From Salinimonas marina (GTDB lineage Bacteria; Pseudomonadota; Gammaproteobacteria; Enterobacterales; Alteromonadaceae): 64,000 bases of DNA. Position numbers and translations under genes: made by a program. This document shows, piece after piece, positions 1-8,076 of this stretch. The notes beneath the pieces were generated by a model, which made no database searches, had not been told where the DNA came from, and was given only the letters and a program-made list of their open reading frames with translations. Numbering within the stretch: the stretch's first letter is position 1; each line of letters opens with the position of its first letter. Location: assembly GCF_015644725.1 (NCBI RefSeq), contig NZ_CP064795.1:2478501-2542500 (forward strand), given 5' to 3'.

Positions 1-279
1 ATCCATCGCCAGAATATAGTCGTATTTTTCAAAATCTTCCGGGGCGACTTTTCGACAGGCCAGGCCGGCAAAGTCATAACCTTTTGCCACCCCGGCCTGT
101 TGTGAGCGTTTGTCCGGGGGATTACCGATGTGATAACCATGAGTACCGGCCGAATCAATGGTGACGTTGAGGCCGGCCGCCCGGGCCTTGTGCCGAAACA
201 CCGCCTCCGCGGTGGGCGAACGACAAATATTACCCAGACAGACAAAAAGAACCGCGGGCGCTGTGTTTGCTTGCGACAT
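1..279 (-). CDS. Low-molecular-weight protein-tyrosine phosphatase (C-terminus cut by window edge)
   Basis: The first 93 codons of a leftward gene; the rest lies outside the window. Read on the minus strand, the protein starts MSQANTAPAVLFVCLGNICR and continues SPTAEAVF. This contains the CX5R phosphatase loop (CLGNICRS) close to the N-terminus, as in low-molecular-weight protein-tyrosine phosphatases, where the Cys is the nucleophile. A conserved DSAGTHGYHIGNPPD segment follows. These are cytoplasmic enzymes of about 150-160 residues that dephosphorylate tyrosine or related phosphoesters. The catalytic Asp near the C-terminus is not visible. It stands alone, transcribed away from the window, so its physiological role cannot be told from context. 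Confidence 0.9.
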   Translation of the reverse strand, partial: MSQANTAPAVLFVCLGNICRSPTAEAVFRHKARAAGLNVTIDSAGTHGYHIGNPPDKRSQQAGVAKGYDFAGLACRKVAPEDFEKYDYILAMD

Positions 280-412
280 CCAATAAACCTTTAATATAAG
301 TGTGCCTTGCTCAACAATGGCAAGACATTGCCGGGAACCGGCAGTAATGCAGGGGATTTTATCTTGCGTGGCGGTGAGTTGCCATAGTCAGATGGGGCAG
401 AAGCCCAAATAG

Positions 413-436
413 AGAGCCTGCCGGCTGGCAGGCTCT
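413..436 (-). terminator. Perfect hairpin downstream of azurin
   Basis: A perfect inverted repeat (AGAGCCTGCC / GGCAGGCTCT with a 4-nt loop) lies 12 nt past the azurin stop codon. The run of T after it is short on either strand, so it is a likely but not ideal intrinsic terminator for the azurin transcript. Confidence 0.55.
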
Positions 437-448
437 TTAAAAATACGG

Positions 449-895
449 TTATTTAACCATCAATGTGCCTTGCATCATGCTCAGATGACCAGGAAATGAG
501 CAGAAAAAGGTGTATTTGTCTGCGCCTGAAAGCTCATCTACTGAGAAAGTGACTGAGGTTTCTTCACCGCCACCAATAATTTTGGTGGCCGCTATTACAC
601 GTTCATCATCAGGCTTCAGATAGTTGTTTTCCATGCCCGCTGTCATACCATCTGTAGCAATAGCCTGCGCATCACCTTCCTTCGCCAGCACCCAGTTGTG
701 GCCCATGACATTTTTATCCATAGTGCCGCTATGAGTTAATGTCACGGTAAATTCATCACAACTTTTTGGCACGGTCATTTCTTTTTTGCCGTACTGCATA
801 GAATCAGTACTGTCGATAGTAGCTTCGCATTGCTCTGCCTGAACCGCGCCGGCTGTTAACAGCAGTGAAGCTGCCAGTAAGCTTTTAAATTTCAT
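449..895 (-). CDS. azu: Azurin, periplasmic type-1 blue copper protein
   Basis: 148 residues with a typical signal peptide (Lys-containing start, LLAASLLLTAGA core, predicted cut after AVQA), giving a mature protein of about 128 residues, the usual azurin size. The type-1 copper ligands are recognisable: the His in the GHNW segment and the Cys, His and Met in the C-terminal FFCSFPGHLSMMQG segment. Two Cys (in EQCEA and KSCDE) match the conserved structural disulfide. Azurins shuttle single electrons in the periplasm between c-type cytochromes and acceptors such as cytochrome peroxidase or nitrite reductase. No partner is adjacent, so the redox chain served here is unknown. It is monocistronic, ending at a hairpin. 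Confidence 0.95.
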   Translation of the reverse strand: MKFKSLLAASLLLTAGAVQAEQCEATIDSTDSMQYGKKEMTVPKSCDEFTVTLTHSGTMDKNVMGHNWVLAKEGDAQAIATDGMTAGMENNYLKPDDERVIAATKIIGGGEETSVTFSVDELSGADKYTFFCSFPGHLSMMQGTLMVK

Positions 896-1112
896 AGTTG
901 CTCCTTAAGTTTTCCGGGATAGGTTTGTACCTACCGGGCAGTGAAGGCGGGTGAGCCCTGCCCTGTTTTACGTTGATTGTTACGACCTGCCTCAGGTTAA
1001 AGATTACCCGGCTAACGTTAAAGCTTTGTATAAAAGGCGCTGGGCGGGTTCTGGCGCTATATAATCTGAAGTAAATAGGGTAGGCTTATTATTTTGTTCA
1101 GGGAAGCGGCAT

Positions 1113-1826
1113 ATGAAACCCCAAGTATTAATGCTTAGCAGCTCACGTCAGGGCAGCGAAGAGTATCTGGAACATGCTAAATCATTTATTTTTGCCCATC
1201 TGGGCGACGCCCGCAAGCTGTTATTTGTGCCGTTTGCGGGCGTCTCAATGAGCTGGGATGCCTACTGTGACAAAGTAGCTGCGGCGCTGCCAGAGTTCAC
1301 CGTGACCGGCCTGCATCGCGAACCCGATCCGGCCAAAGCGCTGGCCTGCGCTTATGACAACGGCCAGGCAATTGTTGTCGGTGGCGGCAATACGTTTAAC
1401 CTTTTGCACACCCTGTACGAGCAACAGTTACTGGAACCAATGCAGCAGGCGATTGCCCGGGGCACGCCGTACATTGGCTGGAGCGCAGGCTCAAATATCT
1501 GCGGTCAGAGTATCAAAACCACCAATGACATGCCCATCGTCGAGCCCGCCTCGTTTGATGCGCTGGGGGTCATTAACTGTCAGCTGAATCCGCACTACAG
1601 TAATTATGCGCCGCCTGGCCATAACGGCGAAACCCGGGACGAGCGCCTGGCAGAGTTTACCATCTTAAACCCGCAGACGCCGGTCATCGCGATTGCCGAA
1701 GGCACCGCCCTGCGTCTTACTGAAGGGCGGTTGACCCTGGTCGGCGATGAAGAAGGCTTTGTGTTTTGCGGCGCGGAGAAAACGGCGGTGCAACCTACCG
1801 CAGACTTATCTCAGTATATCGCGTAA
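1113..1826 (+). CDS. pepE: Peptidase E, alpha-aspartyl dipeptidase (family S51)
   Basis: 237 residues, close to the E. coli PepE length (229). The nucleophile Ser sits in the characteristic GWSAGSN elbow (about residue 125), preceded by the VVGGGNTFNLL strand-loop, and NPHYSNYAPPGHNGETRDERL carries the catalytic His. The enzyme is cytoplasmic and cleaves dipeptides with N-terminal Asp, the only substrates that most general dipeptidases handle poorly. It starts at an ATG after GGGAAGCGGCAT. Its 3' end overlaps the 3' end of the convergent bioD by 21 bp, so the two genes share no terminator space. Confidence 0.95.
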   Translation: MKPQVLMLSSSRQGSEEYLEHAKSFIFAHLGDARKLLFVPFAGVSMSWDAYCDKVAAALPEFTVTGLHREPDPAKALACAYDNGQAIVVGGGNTFNLLHTLYEQQLLEPMQQAIARGTPYIGWSAGSNICGQSIKTTNDMPIVEPASFDALGVINCQLNPHYSNYAPPGHNGETRDERLAEFTILNPQTPVIAIAEGTALRLTEGRLTLVGDEEGFVFCGAEKTAVQPTADLSQYIA

Positions 1827-2477
1827 GGTCGCCAGCGGCCTGGTAACATCCGCCTCAAAAGGCAGCTCGGCCAATAACGGGGCGGGCATAGCCTCTCGTA
1901 AGGTGGCCAGATTCTCAGCATAATAGAGCATTGGCTGGGGCGTTAACTGATTGGCCACCCAGCCGTGTATTGACAAGCCTGCCTGGGTAATTGCCCGGGC
2001 GGTGAGTAATGCATGATTAAGACACCCCAGGCGCATTCCCACCACAATAATCACAGGTAACTTCAAGTGCTTTACCACATCGGGCATCCATAAGTTATTT
2101 CCCAGTGGCAGTTGCCAGCCCCCCGCGCCTTCCATCAATAATACATCTGGCTGATAGGCTGCCAGTTGCCGATACCCCGCCACCAGTTGCGACAATTTCA
2201 GGGTCACACCGGCTTCTGTGGCCGCAATGTGCGGCGCAATGGGCGGCATCAGCGCTATCGGATTTACCTGTTGCAGAGTAGCCGGGACCGTACAGGCGTT
2301 ATAGATAGCCTGAGCATCTTCGTTAACCGGTTCATTGTTTATCAACTCACATCCTGCAGCCACCGGCTTGTAACCGGCCACCTGGTGTCCTTCGCTGGCC
2401 AGGGTATGCATTAAACGGGCGGTAAAATAGGTCTTGCCCACTTCGGTGTCGGTGCCGGTGATAAAAAAAGACTGCAT
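1806..2477 (-). CDS. bioD: Dethiobiotin synthetase
   Basis: 223 residues. The N-terminal FITGTDTEVGKTYFT is the family P-loop (GTDTEVGKT), and LLMEGAGGWQLPL is the conserved Mg/substrate segment. The enzyme carboxylates 7,8-diaminopelargonate with CO2 and ATP to close the ureido ring, the penultimate step of biotin synthesis. It is the last gene of the leftward bioB-F-C-D operon, starting 2 nt after the bioC stop, so probably translationally coupled. Confidence 0.96.
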   Translation of the reverse strand: MQSFFITGTDTEVGKTYFTARLMHTLASEGHQVAGYKPVAAGCELINNEPVNEDAQAIYNACTVPATLQQVNPIALMPPIAPHIAATEAGVTLKLSQLVAGYRQLAAYQPDVLLMEGAGGWQLPLGNNLWMPDVVKHLKLPVIIVVGMRLGCLNHALLTARAITQAGLSIHGWVANQLTPQPMLYYAENLATLREAMPAPLLAELPFEADVTRPLATLRDILR

Positions 2478-2479
2478 AG

Positions 2480-3238
2480 TTACTTTTCCAGTAAGAAGTG
2501 AGAAACCTGATAGGTCAGGGGTAACAGATTGCTGGTATCGCGCGCATACGCCTTGCTTAACGCGGTAAGCGAGGACCGCGATAAATGCTTGTCTTTGCCC
2601 GGCCCAAGACGCGTGCCCGCTCCTACCGCCTTTATTGAACGCAGCAATGACAGAATATCGCTGAAGGTATCCGTGTAGCGGGTCGTCCGGGCCGTATGCG
2701 TGAGCAACCCGGCTGCGTCAATGGCGGTTTGCCAGTGACTGTGACTGGCCAGTGGATTCGTGGCCGGAGCCAGGCCTACGGCTTGCCGGGCCGCGTCAAG
2801 CCCAGTGAATGAGTTATTTACCATAATGGTAATACTCGCCTGACCACCAGGTTGCAGTACCCGGGCAAGCTCGCTCATGGCGGTAAGCGGACGCTCGCAC
2901 CACTGCAGCGCCATAGAGGAAAACGCATACAAAAAATGGTTACTGGCAAAAGGCAAAGCCTGGGCATCGCCTTCACAAAATACAATATGCGGATACTCAC
3001 GGGCGGCGTAACTTACCATGCCCGGTGCCAGATCCAGGCCGGTGGTAGTATAGCCTTTTGCAGCCAGCGCGGCGGTATTGGCCCCGGTACCACAACCAAT
3101 GTCCAGTAACGTACCGGGACAGAGCGGCAGCAGCGCCATCCCCTGCCCTGCGATGCGCTGCTGAATGGCGGCATGAGCGTCATAACCGCTGGCCGCCCGA
3201 CTAAACTGCCGGGCCACCGTGGCGGTGGCGCTAGTCAT
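2480..3238 (-). CDS. bioC: Malonyl-ACP O-methyltransferase
   Basis: 252 residues from the chosen ATG (MTSATATVARQFSRAASGYD). Longer versions of the reading frame run back into bioF and are rejected, because this start matches the family N-terminus, whose conserved FSRAAxxYD motif follows at once. SAM-binding motif I is LLDIGCGTGANT (about residue 50). BioC methylates the free carboxyl of malonyl-ACP so that the fatty acid machinery can build pimeloyl-ACP methyl ester. The start codon lies inside the end of bioF (8-nt overlap). The esterase partner BioH is not in this window. Confidence 0.94.
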   Translation of the reverse strand: MTSATATVARQFSRAASGYDAHAAIQQRIAGQGMALLPLCPGTLLDIGCGTGANTAALAAKGYTTTGLDLAPGMVSYAAREYPHIVFCEGDAQALPFASNHFLYAFSSMALQWCERPLTAMSELARVLQPGGQASITIMVNNSFTGLDAARQAVGLAPATNPLASHSHWQTAIDAAGLLTHTARTTRYTDTFSDILSLLRSIKAVGAGTRLGPGKDKHLSRSSLTALSKAYARDTSNLLPLTYQVSHFLLEK

Positions 3239-4487
3239 CACCTCGGGCCTCATCCCGGGCCAGCGCCAGCGCATCACACAAAGCGCTGATATCCTGCGGT
3301 GTATGCTGCGCACTCAGGGTAATACGTAAGCGATCCGTGCCTTTGGGTACCGTAGGATAACGGATTGCCGGGACCCAGATCCCCCGGGCCTTTAGTCCTT
3401 CACTCATTTGTAACGCCGCTTTCGGACTGCCGGCCACTATGGGTTGAATCGCACTTTCAGAAGCCCCTAATGCCAGCCCCTGACCGGCCGCCTGCTGCCT
3501 GAAAACCGCGATATTATGGTGCAGTGTCTGGCGTTGCCCGCTGGTGGCGATATGCTGTAATGAATATAAAGAGGCCAAGGCCTGAGCCGGGGGCATGGCG
3601 GTGGAATAGATGTATTCACGAGCACTGTTTAACAGATAGTCGATAAGATCCTGCGAGCCGGCGACAAACGCGCCGCCGGTGCCGATGGCTTTACCAAAGG
3701 TGCCCATCAGTACCGGGACCTCGGCCTGCGACAGCTGATACTGTTCGGCGCTGCCTAAGCCTGTTTCGCCCAAAACGCCAAACCCATGAGCATCATCTAC
3801 CATTAACCAGCTTTGATGCTGTTTACACAATGCCACCAGTTCGGGCAAAGGTGCACAGTCGCCATCCATACTAAAAATACTTTCGGTGGCCACCAGGGTA
3901 TCGGGCGTATTATCGGCTTCAGCCCGCTCTGTGAAAAATCGGGTAAGATGCGCTACATCATTGTGCCGGAAGCGTTTAAGCTGAGCGCCACACCCCAGCG
4001 CACCATCAATAAACGAGGCATGCATGTATTTGTCGGCGAGCAACAGCCCTGAGCGGGAAGACAGCCCTGAGCCGGAGGACAGCCCTGAGCCGGAGGACAG
4101 CCCTGAGCGGGAAAACAGCCCTACGTCTGCAAACAAGGCCTGGCAGATCGCCTGATTGGCGGCAAAACCAGAGTTAAACAACAATACCGCTTCCCGGTTG
4201 AGCTGTTCGGCCAGATAGGTTTCAAGGGCCTGATGGGCTTGTGAGTAACCAGTCACCAGCGGCGAAGCACCACTGCCGCCGCCAAATTGTGCCAGTCCCT
4301 CGACCCAGCACTGCAACAGGCCTTCATGCTGACGCATACCCAGATAATCATTGCTGGCAAAATTCAGATAATGCTGACCTGCGACACAAATAATGCCATC
4401 TTTTTCATACTCAATGGGTGTTCGGTGGCGTAGGTAGCCCTCGTTCTGCTTTTGCTGCAAAAGCTCGGCAATCCAGTCAAACGCCAT
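3231..4487 (-). CDS. bioF: 8-amino-7-oxononanoate synthase with a repeat insertion
   Basis: 418 residues, longer than the usual 380-390. It condenses pimeloyl-ACP with L-alanine using PLP. Conserved features include FASNDYLG, GSGASPLVTG, LFNSGFAANQA, MVDDAHGFGVLG and the PLP lysine in GTFGKAIGTGGAF. Between LFADVGLF and LLADKYMHAS the protein carries about 24 extra residues, made of repeated Ser-Gly-Leu-Ser-Ser-Gly/Arg hexapeptides encoded by an 18-bp tandem repeat. In other BioF proteins this is a short loop joining a helix to the strand before the cofactor-binding region. The start ATG overlaps the bioB stop by 1 nt. Confidence 0.95.
   Translation of the reverse strand: MAFDWIAELLQQKQNEGYLRHRTPIEYEKDGIICVAGQHYLNFASNDYLGMRQHEGLLQCWVEGLAQFGGGSGASPLVTGYSQAHQALETYLAEQLNREAVLLFNSGFAANQAICQALFADVGLFSRSGLSSGSGLSSGSGLSSRSGLLLADKYMHASFIDGALGCGAQLKRFRHNDVAHLTRFFTERAEADNTPDTLVATESIFSMDGDCAPLPELVALCKQHQSWLMVDDAHGFGVLGETGLGSAEQYQLSQAEVPVLMGTFGKAIGTGGAFVAGSQDLIDYLLNSAREYIYSTAMPPAQALASLYSLQHIATSGQRQTLHHNIAVFRQQAAGQGLALGASESAIQPIVAGSPKAALQMSEGLKARGIWVPAIRYPTVPKGTDRLRITLSAQHTPQDISALCDALALARDEARGDD
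4043..4122 (-). repeat. 18-bp tandem repeat (4.4 copies) inside bioF
   Basis: Units start at 4043, 4061, 4079 and 4097, with a partial unit at 4115. The plus-strand unit is ACAGCCCTGAGCSGGARR. Units 2 and 3 are identical, and units 1 and 4 differ from them by one to three bases. The period is a multiple of three, so it adds in-frame hexapeptides to BioF. Confidence 0.95.
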
Positions 4488-5574
4488 CAGACCTCCACAG
4501 CAGTTTTTTTAGTGGCATCGTAAAACAACGTGCTGGTTTGACTGTCGGCTATCTCTTCTTGCAGGGTTTGTTCATGGGCTTCATCAGAATACGCGCGGCC
4601 ACGTTCAGTATTAATGCCCAGCTTACGGAATAACCGCACATCTTCATTGGTATCCGGGTTAGAGGTGGTCAGTAATTTACAGCCATAAAAGATAGAGTTC
4701 GCGCCGGCAAAAAAGCACAGCGACTGCATCTGTTCGTTCATATCTTCGCGTCCGGCCGACAGCCGCACATGAGATTTTGGCATCATAATACGCGCCACCG
4801 CGATAGTACGGATAAACTCAAAGGGTTCCAGATCATCCACGCTGTCCATCGGGGTGCCCTTTACCTTAACCAGCATATTAATGGGGACACTTTCAGGCTG
4901 CTGCGGCAGATTGGCCAATGCCATTAACAGACCCGCCCGATCCTTGCCGGTTTCGCCCATGCCTACAATCCCCCCGAGCAAACATTCATGCCCGCGCCGC
5001 GCACATTTTCAAGGGTGTCCAGACGATCCTGATAGGTGCGGGTGGTGATAACATCACCATAATATTCCGGCGAGGTATCCAGGTTATGATTGTAGTAATC
5101 AAGTCCAGCCTGTTTAAGGGCCAGCGCCTGCTCCCGATTTAACATACCCAGGGTCATACAGGTTTCCAGCCCCAGTTTTTTTACCTCAGACACCAGCTGA
5201 GTGACGTACGGCATGTCACGTGCTTTGGGATTGCGCCAGGCTGCCCCCATACAAAACCGGGTAGAACCGGCGGCTTTGGCTTCCCGGGCTCGTTCGATAA
5301 CTTTTTCAATTTCAAGCAGACGTTCTTTGTCCAGGCCGGTATCATAGCGTGCGCTTTGTGGACAATACTTACAATCTTCCGGACAGGCTCCGGTTTTAAT
5401 TGATAACAAAGTGGAAACCTGCACTTCGTTGGGATCAAAATGCTGCCGGTGAATACTGTGTGCTTTGAACAATAAATCGTTAAAAGGCATATCGAATAGC
5501 GCCTGAACTTCTTGATGGGTCCAGTTATTACGCACTGCTTCTGAAGCAGCAGAAATTTGAGGTGCGGCAGTCAT
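4487..5574 (-). pseudogene. bioB: Biotin synthase, split by a one-base deletion (likely sequence error)
   Basis: Radical SAM enzyme that inserts sulfur into dethiobiotin. The first part, ending at 4963, carries the radical SAM cluster motif CPEDCKYC and reads to NVCSGGL followed by a stop. The second part continues in the next frame as [17 protein letters not shown], exactly the expected BioB continuation. The switch falls in the C run at 4970-4975 (G run in the gene): seven bases restore one frame of 362 codons, and six are present. The rest is intact, including the HVRLSAGRE segment and [16 protein letters not shown] near the C-terminus. It is the first gene of the bioBFCD operon, so a real lesion would make the strain biotin-dependent. 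Confidence 0.9.
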
Positions 5575-5672
5575 AGCCTGTCCTTTACTAAAATCAAATG
5601 CTGGCTTAGTCTATGCGCACGACACAAGTTGTCAACTCTGACCATTTACAAACCTTTACCAGTGGCCACATT
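5575..5672. promoter_or_regulatory. Divergent bioB/bioA control region
   Basis: Short region between the divergent bioB and bioA coding starts, where BirA normally represses both directions in gammaproteobacteria. An imperfect palindrome at 5629-5651 has outer halves TTGTCAACT and CATTTACAA, which match the BirA half-site (TTGTAAACC and its complement) at the outer bases. They are only 5 nt apart, whereas about 15-16 is usual. A BirA site is therefore plausible but unproven. No clean sigma-70 boxes were assigned. Confidence 0.35.
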
Positions 5673-6944
5673 TTGAACAATACTGAATTTGATAAACGCC
5701 ATATCTGGCATCCTTACACCTCTGCAACCAACCCCCTGCCCTGTTATGAAGTCAGTGGCGCTGATGGTGTGTATATTCATCTGGCCAGTGGCAAAGCTCT
5801 GGTAGATGGGATGTCCAGCTGGTGGGCGGCCATTCATGGGTATAACCACCCGCGTTTAAACCAGGCCGCACATGCGCAGATTGATAAGTTTTCCCATGTG
5901 ATGTTTGGTGGATTGACCCACGATCCGGCAGTGCAGGTTTGTAAGCCGTTGCTTGAGATGGCGCCGGCGGGTATGGAACGGGTGTTTCTGGCCGACTCGG
6001 GGTCGGTAGCTGTGGAGGTCGCCCTGAAAATGGCATTGCAATACTGGGCGTGCCAGGGACGCCCGGACAAACATAAAATTGTGACGCCGCGTAATGGTTA
6101 CCATGGTGATACCTTTGCGGCCATGTCGGTGTGCGACCCGGTCAATGGCATGCACAGCCTGTTTTCTGAGGTGCTGACCAAACAGCTTTTTGCCCCCGCG
6201 CCGCAAACCCGCTTTGACCAAACCTTTAGCGAAGACGATATACTGCCATTAGAACAATTGTTTGCTGAACATCATCACGAGATGGCGGCCCTGATTATTG
6301 AACCGGTGGTTCAGGGCGCCGGGGGGATGCGGATTTATCATCCCGAGTATCTAAAGCGTTGCCGGCAGTTATGCGACAACTACGATGTGCTGTTGATTTG
6401 TGATGAAATTGCCACCGGCTTTGGACGCACCGGCAAATTGTTTGGCTGTGATCATGCCCACATCAGCCCTGATATCATGTGTGTCGGCAAAGCTCTGACC
6501 GGCGGCTATATGACCCTGGCTGCCACGCTATGCACTGAAGATGTGGCATTGGGGGTATGTCAGGGTGAGCCGGGTGTATTCATGCATGGACCCACTTATA
6601 TGGGCAACCCGCTGGCGTGCGCCGTGGCCAGCGAAAGCCTGGCGCTCATCCGGGAAAATCACTGGCAGCAACAGGTATCTACTATTGAGCAGCAACTCCA
6701 TCAGGAACTGGCTCAGTGTCGGTCACTGGCGTGCGTTAAGGATGTACGGGTTTTGGGGGCCATCGGGGTGGTAGAAACCCATCAACCGGTGGATGTGGCC
6801 CGGCTACAAAAACACTTTGTGGAGGCCGGTGTCTGGATTCGCCCCTTTAATAAACTGGTGTATATTATGCCTCCGTATATCATTAAACCCGACCAGCTAT
6901 CGCAGCTGACGCAGGCTATTTACCACGCCCTGGGTCACCTTTGA
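5613..6944 (+). CDS. bioA: Adenosylmethionine--8-amino-7-oxononanoate aminotransferase
   Basis: 443 residues from the ATG at 5613. The PLP enzyme transfers an amino group from SAM to 8-amino-7-oxononanoate. Family segments are clear: FDKRHIWHPYTS, VDGMSSWWAAIHGYNHP, LADSGSVAVEVALKMALQYW, RNGYHGDTFAAMSVCDP, CDEIATGFGRTGKLF and the PLP lysine in CVGKALTGGYMTLAATL. The E. coli protein starts only about eight residues before the FDxRHIWHPY motif. A TTG at 5673 would reproduce that length and leave the whole operator region untranslated, so the true start may be 5673. It is divergent from bioB. Confidence 0.95.
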   Translation: MRTTQVVNSDHLQTFTSGHILNNTEFDKRHIWHPYTSATNPLPCYEVSGADGVYIHLASGKALVDGMSSWWAAIHGYNHPRLNQAAHAQIDKFSHVMFGGLTHDPAVQVCKPLLEMAPAGMERVFLADSGSVAVEVALKMALQYWACQGRPDKHKIVTPRNGYHGDTFAAMSVCDPVNGMHSLFSEVLTKQLFAPAPQTRFDQTFSEDDILPLEQLFAEHHHEMAALIIEPVVQGAGGMRIYHPEYLKRCRQLCDNYDVLLICDEIATGFGRTGKLFGCDHAHISPDIMCVGKALTGGYMTLAATLCTEDVALGVCQGEPGVFMHGPTYMGNPLACAVASESLALIRENHWQQQVSTIEQQLHQELAQCRSLACVKDVRVLGAIGVVETHQPVDVARLQKHFVEAGVWIRPFNKLVYIMPPYIIKPDQLSQLTQAIYHALGHL

Positions 6945-6970
6945 AAACGACCTGTTAATCTGGAGTTTGT

Positions 6971-7519
6971 ATGCATTGGCTTATCAATCTACTGGACAAA
7001 TTTTTGTTCGCAATAGTGTTAATTGCCGCGCTGCAAATTCCGATTCTGGCAGACCATTACCGGCAGTATCTGAGCGGTTATGTGGAGGCGACGCAGACCA
7101 CGGTAAATGAATACCAGGCGCTGGCAGACCAGTTTGGCTACGCCTCGGTTGAGCAAATGATTGAGCAGTTACAGCAAAATTCCGCCCCCCTGGTGCGCCA
7201 GGATGCGCAGAACAAAGCGGCTACCGTACATCGCCTGAACGAGCTTCAGGCGGGTTTGGCGGTGCTCAATACCGGTCATTTTTTTGAACAAACCTGGTAC
7301 ATGCTGGCCCCGCAACGCTTTGACACCTTAAAAAAGGTAGGCAGTAACTTTTCGCCATCAATTCCGCTTCAACCTGTGGCGGTGCTCTATAGCGTGGTAC
7401 TGGCGCTGCTGATTAATGCCTTGTTTTATACCCCTGCCTGGTGCGTCAGAGGCGCCCGACGTTTGCGCCGTCGCCGGCCCGCCGTCGATAATAACCACTC
7501 ACCTGGTGAAGCGGGTTAG
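6971..7519 (+). CDS. DUF2937-type membrane protein
   Basis: 182 residues, resembling the DUF2937 family of unknown function. There is a hydrophobic segment at residues 9-28 (FLFAIVLIAALQIPILA), a soluble middle part of about 100 residues rich in Gln and predicted helix, and a second membrane segment near residues 137-155 (VAVLYSVVLALLINALF). A basic tail (RGARRLRRRRP) follows, consistent with a cytoplasmic C-terminus. The middle region would then be periplasmic. It starts 26 nt after bioA and may be co-transcribed with it, though a link to biotin is not implied. Confidence 0.7.
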   Translation: MHWLINLLDKFLFAIVLIAALQIPILADHYRQYLSGYVEATQTTVNEYQALADQFGYASVEQMIEQLQQNSAPLVRQDAQNKAATVHRLNELQAGLAVLNTGHFFEQTWYMLAPQRFDTLKKVGSNFSPSIPLQPVAVLYSVVLALLINALFYTPAWCVRGARRLRRRRPAVDNNHSPGEAG

Positions 7520-7524
7520 TTTTA

Positions 7525-7654
7525 CAAAATAAGTATGACCTTTTTGCAATCCTGGCGTTAAATTACTGCTAACGCATGAGCGCCAAACCACGGGCTAACC
7601 AAGGCTTATCGGGGCTTTTGGCGGTGGCTACTGACCAACACGGTACTTATTTTG
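7525..7654. repeat. Inverted 11-bp ends around a 130-bp intergenic segment
   Basis: CAAAATAAGTA at 7525-7535 is exactly inverted as TACTTATTTTG at 7644-7654. The segment also contains an internal hairpin-like stretch (GCGTTA...TAACGC). It could be a remnant of a small non-coding mobile element or a chance repeat. No other copy was noticed in the window. Confidence 0.35.
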
Positions 7655-7760
7655 CAGTATCTTGTCTGAGCCTAAACCTTTAACTGGCCTGTGAGCCATT
7701 CAGACTCATTGACCTGACGCGAAAGGTTTACGAATTTACCGTAAGAAAGCAGGTTGTATT

Positions 7761-8042
7761 ATGAAAGACGAGAATACATTATTGATTGGTCAGGCGTTGC
7801 AAATCAGAGACAAACTTATCGCCAAACGCCACGCTATTCCTTCTTCGATGATGAATGAGTGGAGTGATTTGCAGGCGCAAACCGAAGTGTTTGATGCCAA
7901 TAAACCCTTCGACAGAGCGGTAAAAGGCCGGGTATTCACCAAGCCTTCGGTGTATTCAGGCAGTGCTCGCGATCTCAATCGGCTGGTCAGTTCTTTAAAA
8001 GAATTTGATAAGCGCATTGCCGGCAGTCAGCGTCATCACTGA
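7761..8042 (+). CDS. Small hypothetical protein
   Basis: 93 residues, not recognised. It is a soluble, highly charged protein with no signal peptide or membrane segment. It has a helical N-terminus (LLIGQALQIRDKLIAKRHAIP), a middle PFDRAVKGRVFTKPSVYSG segment and a helical C-terminus ending in His-His. A start at 7761 is supported by AGCAGG about 10 nt upstream. A 240-bp upstream gap suggests its own promoter. The reading frame has clear third-position bias and no competing frame, so it is probably real. Function unknown. Confidence 0.55.
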   Translation: MKDENTLLIGQALQIRDKLIAKRHAIPSSMMNEWSDLQAQTEVFDANKPFDRAVKGRVFTKPSVYSGSARDLNRLVSSLKEFDKRIAGSQRHH

Positions 8043-8076
8043 TAACCGCCACGCCCGCGCGCTGGTGCGCGGGCGC

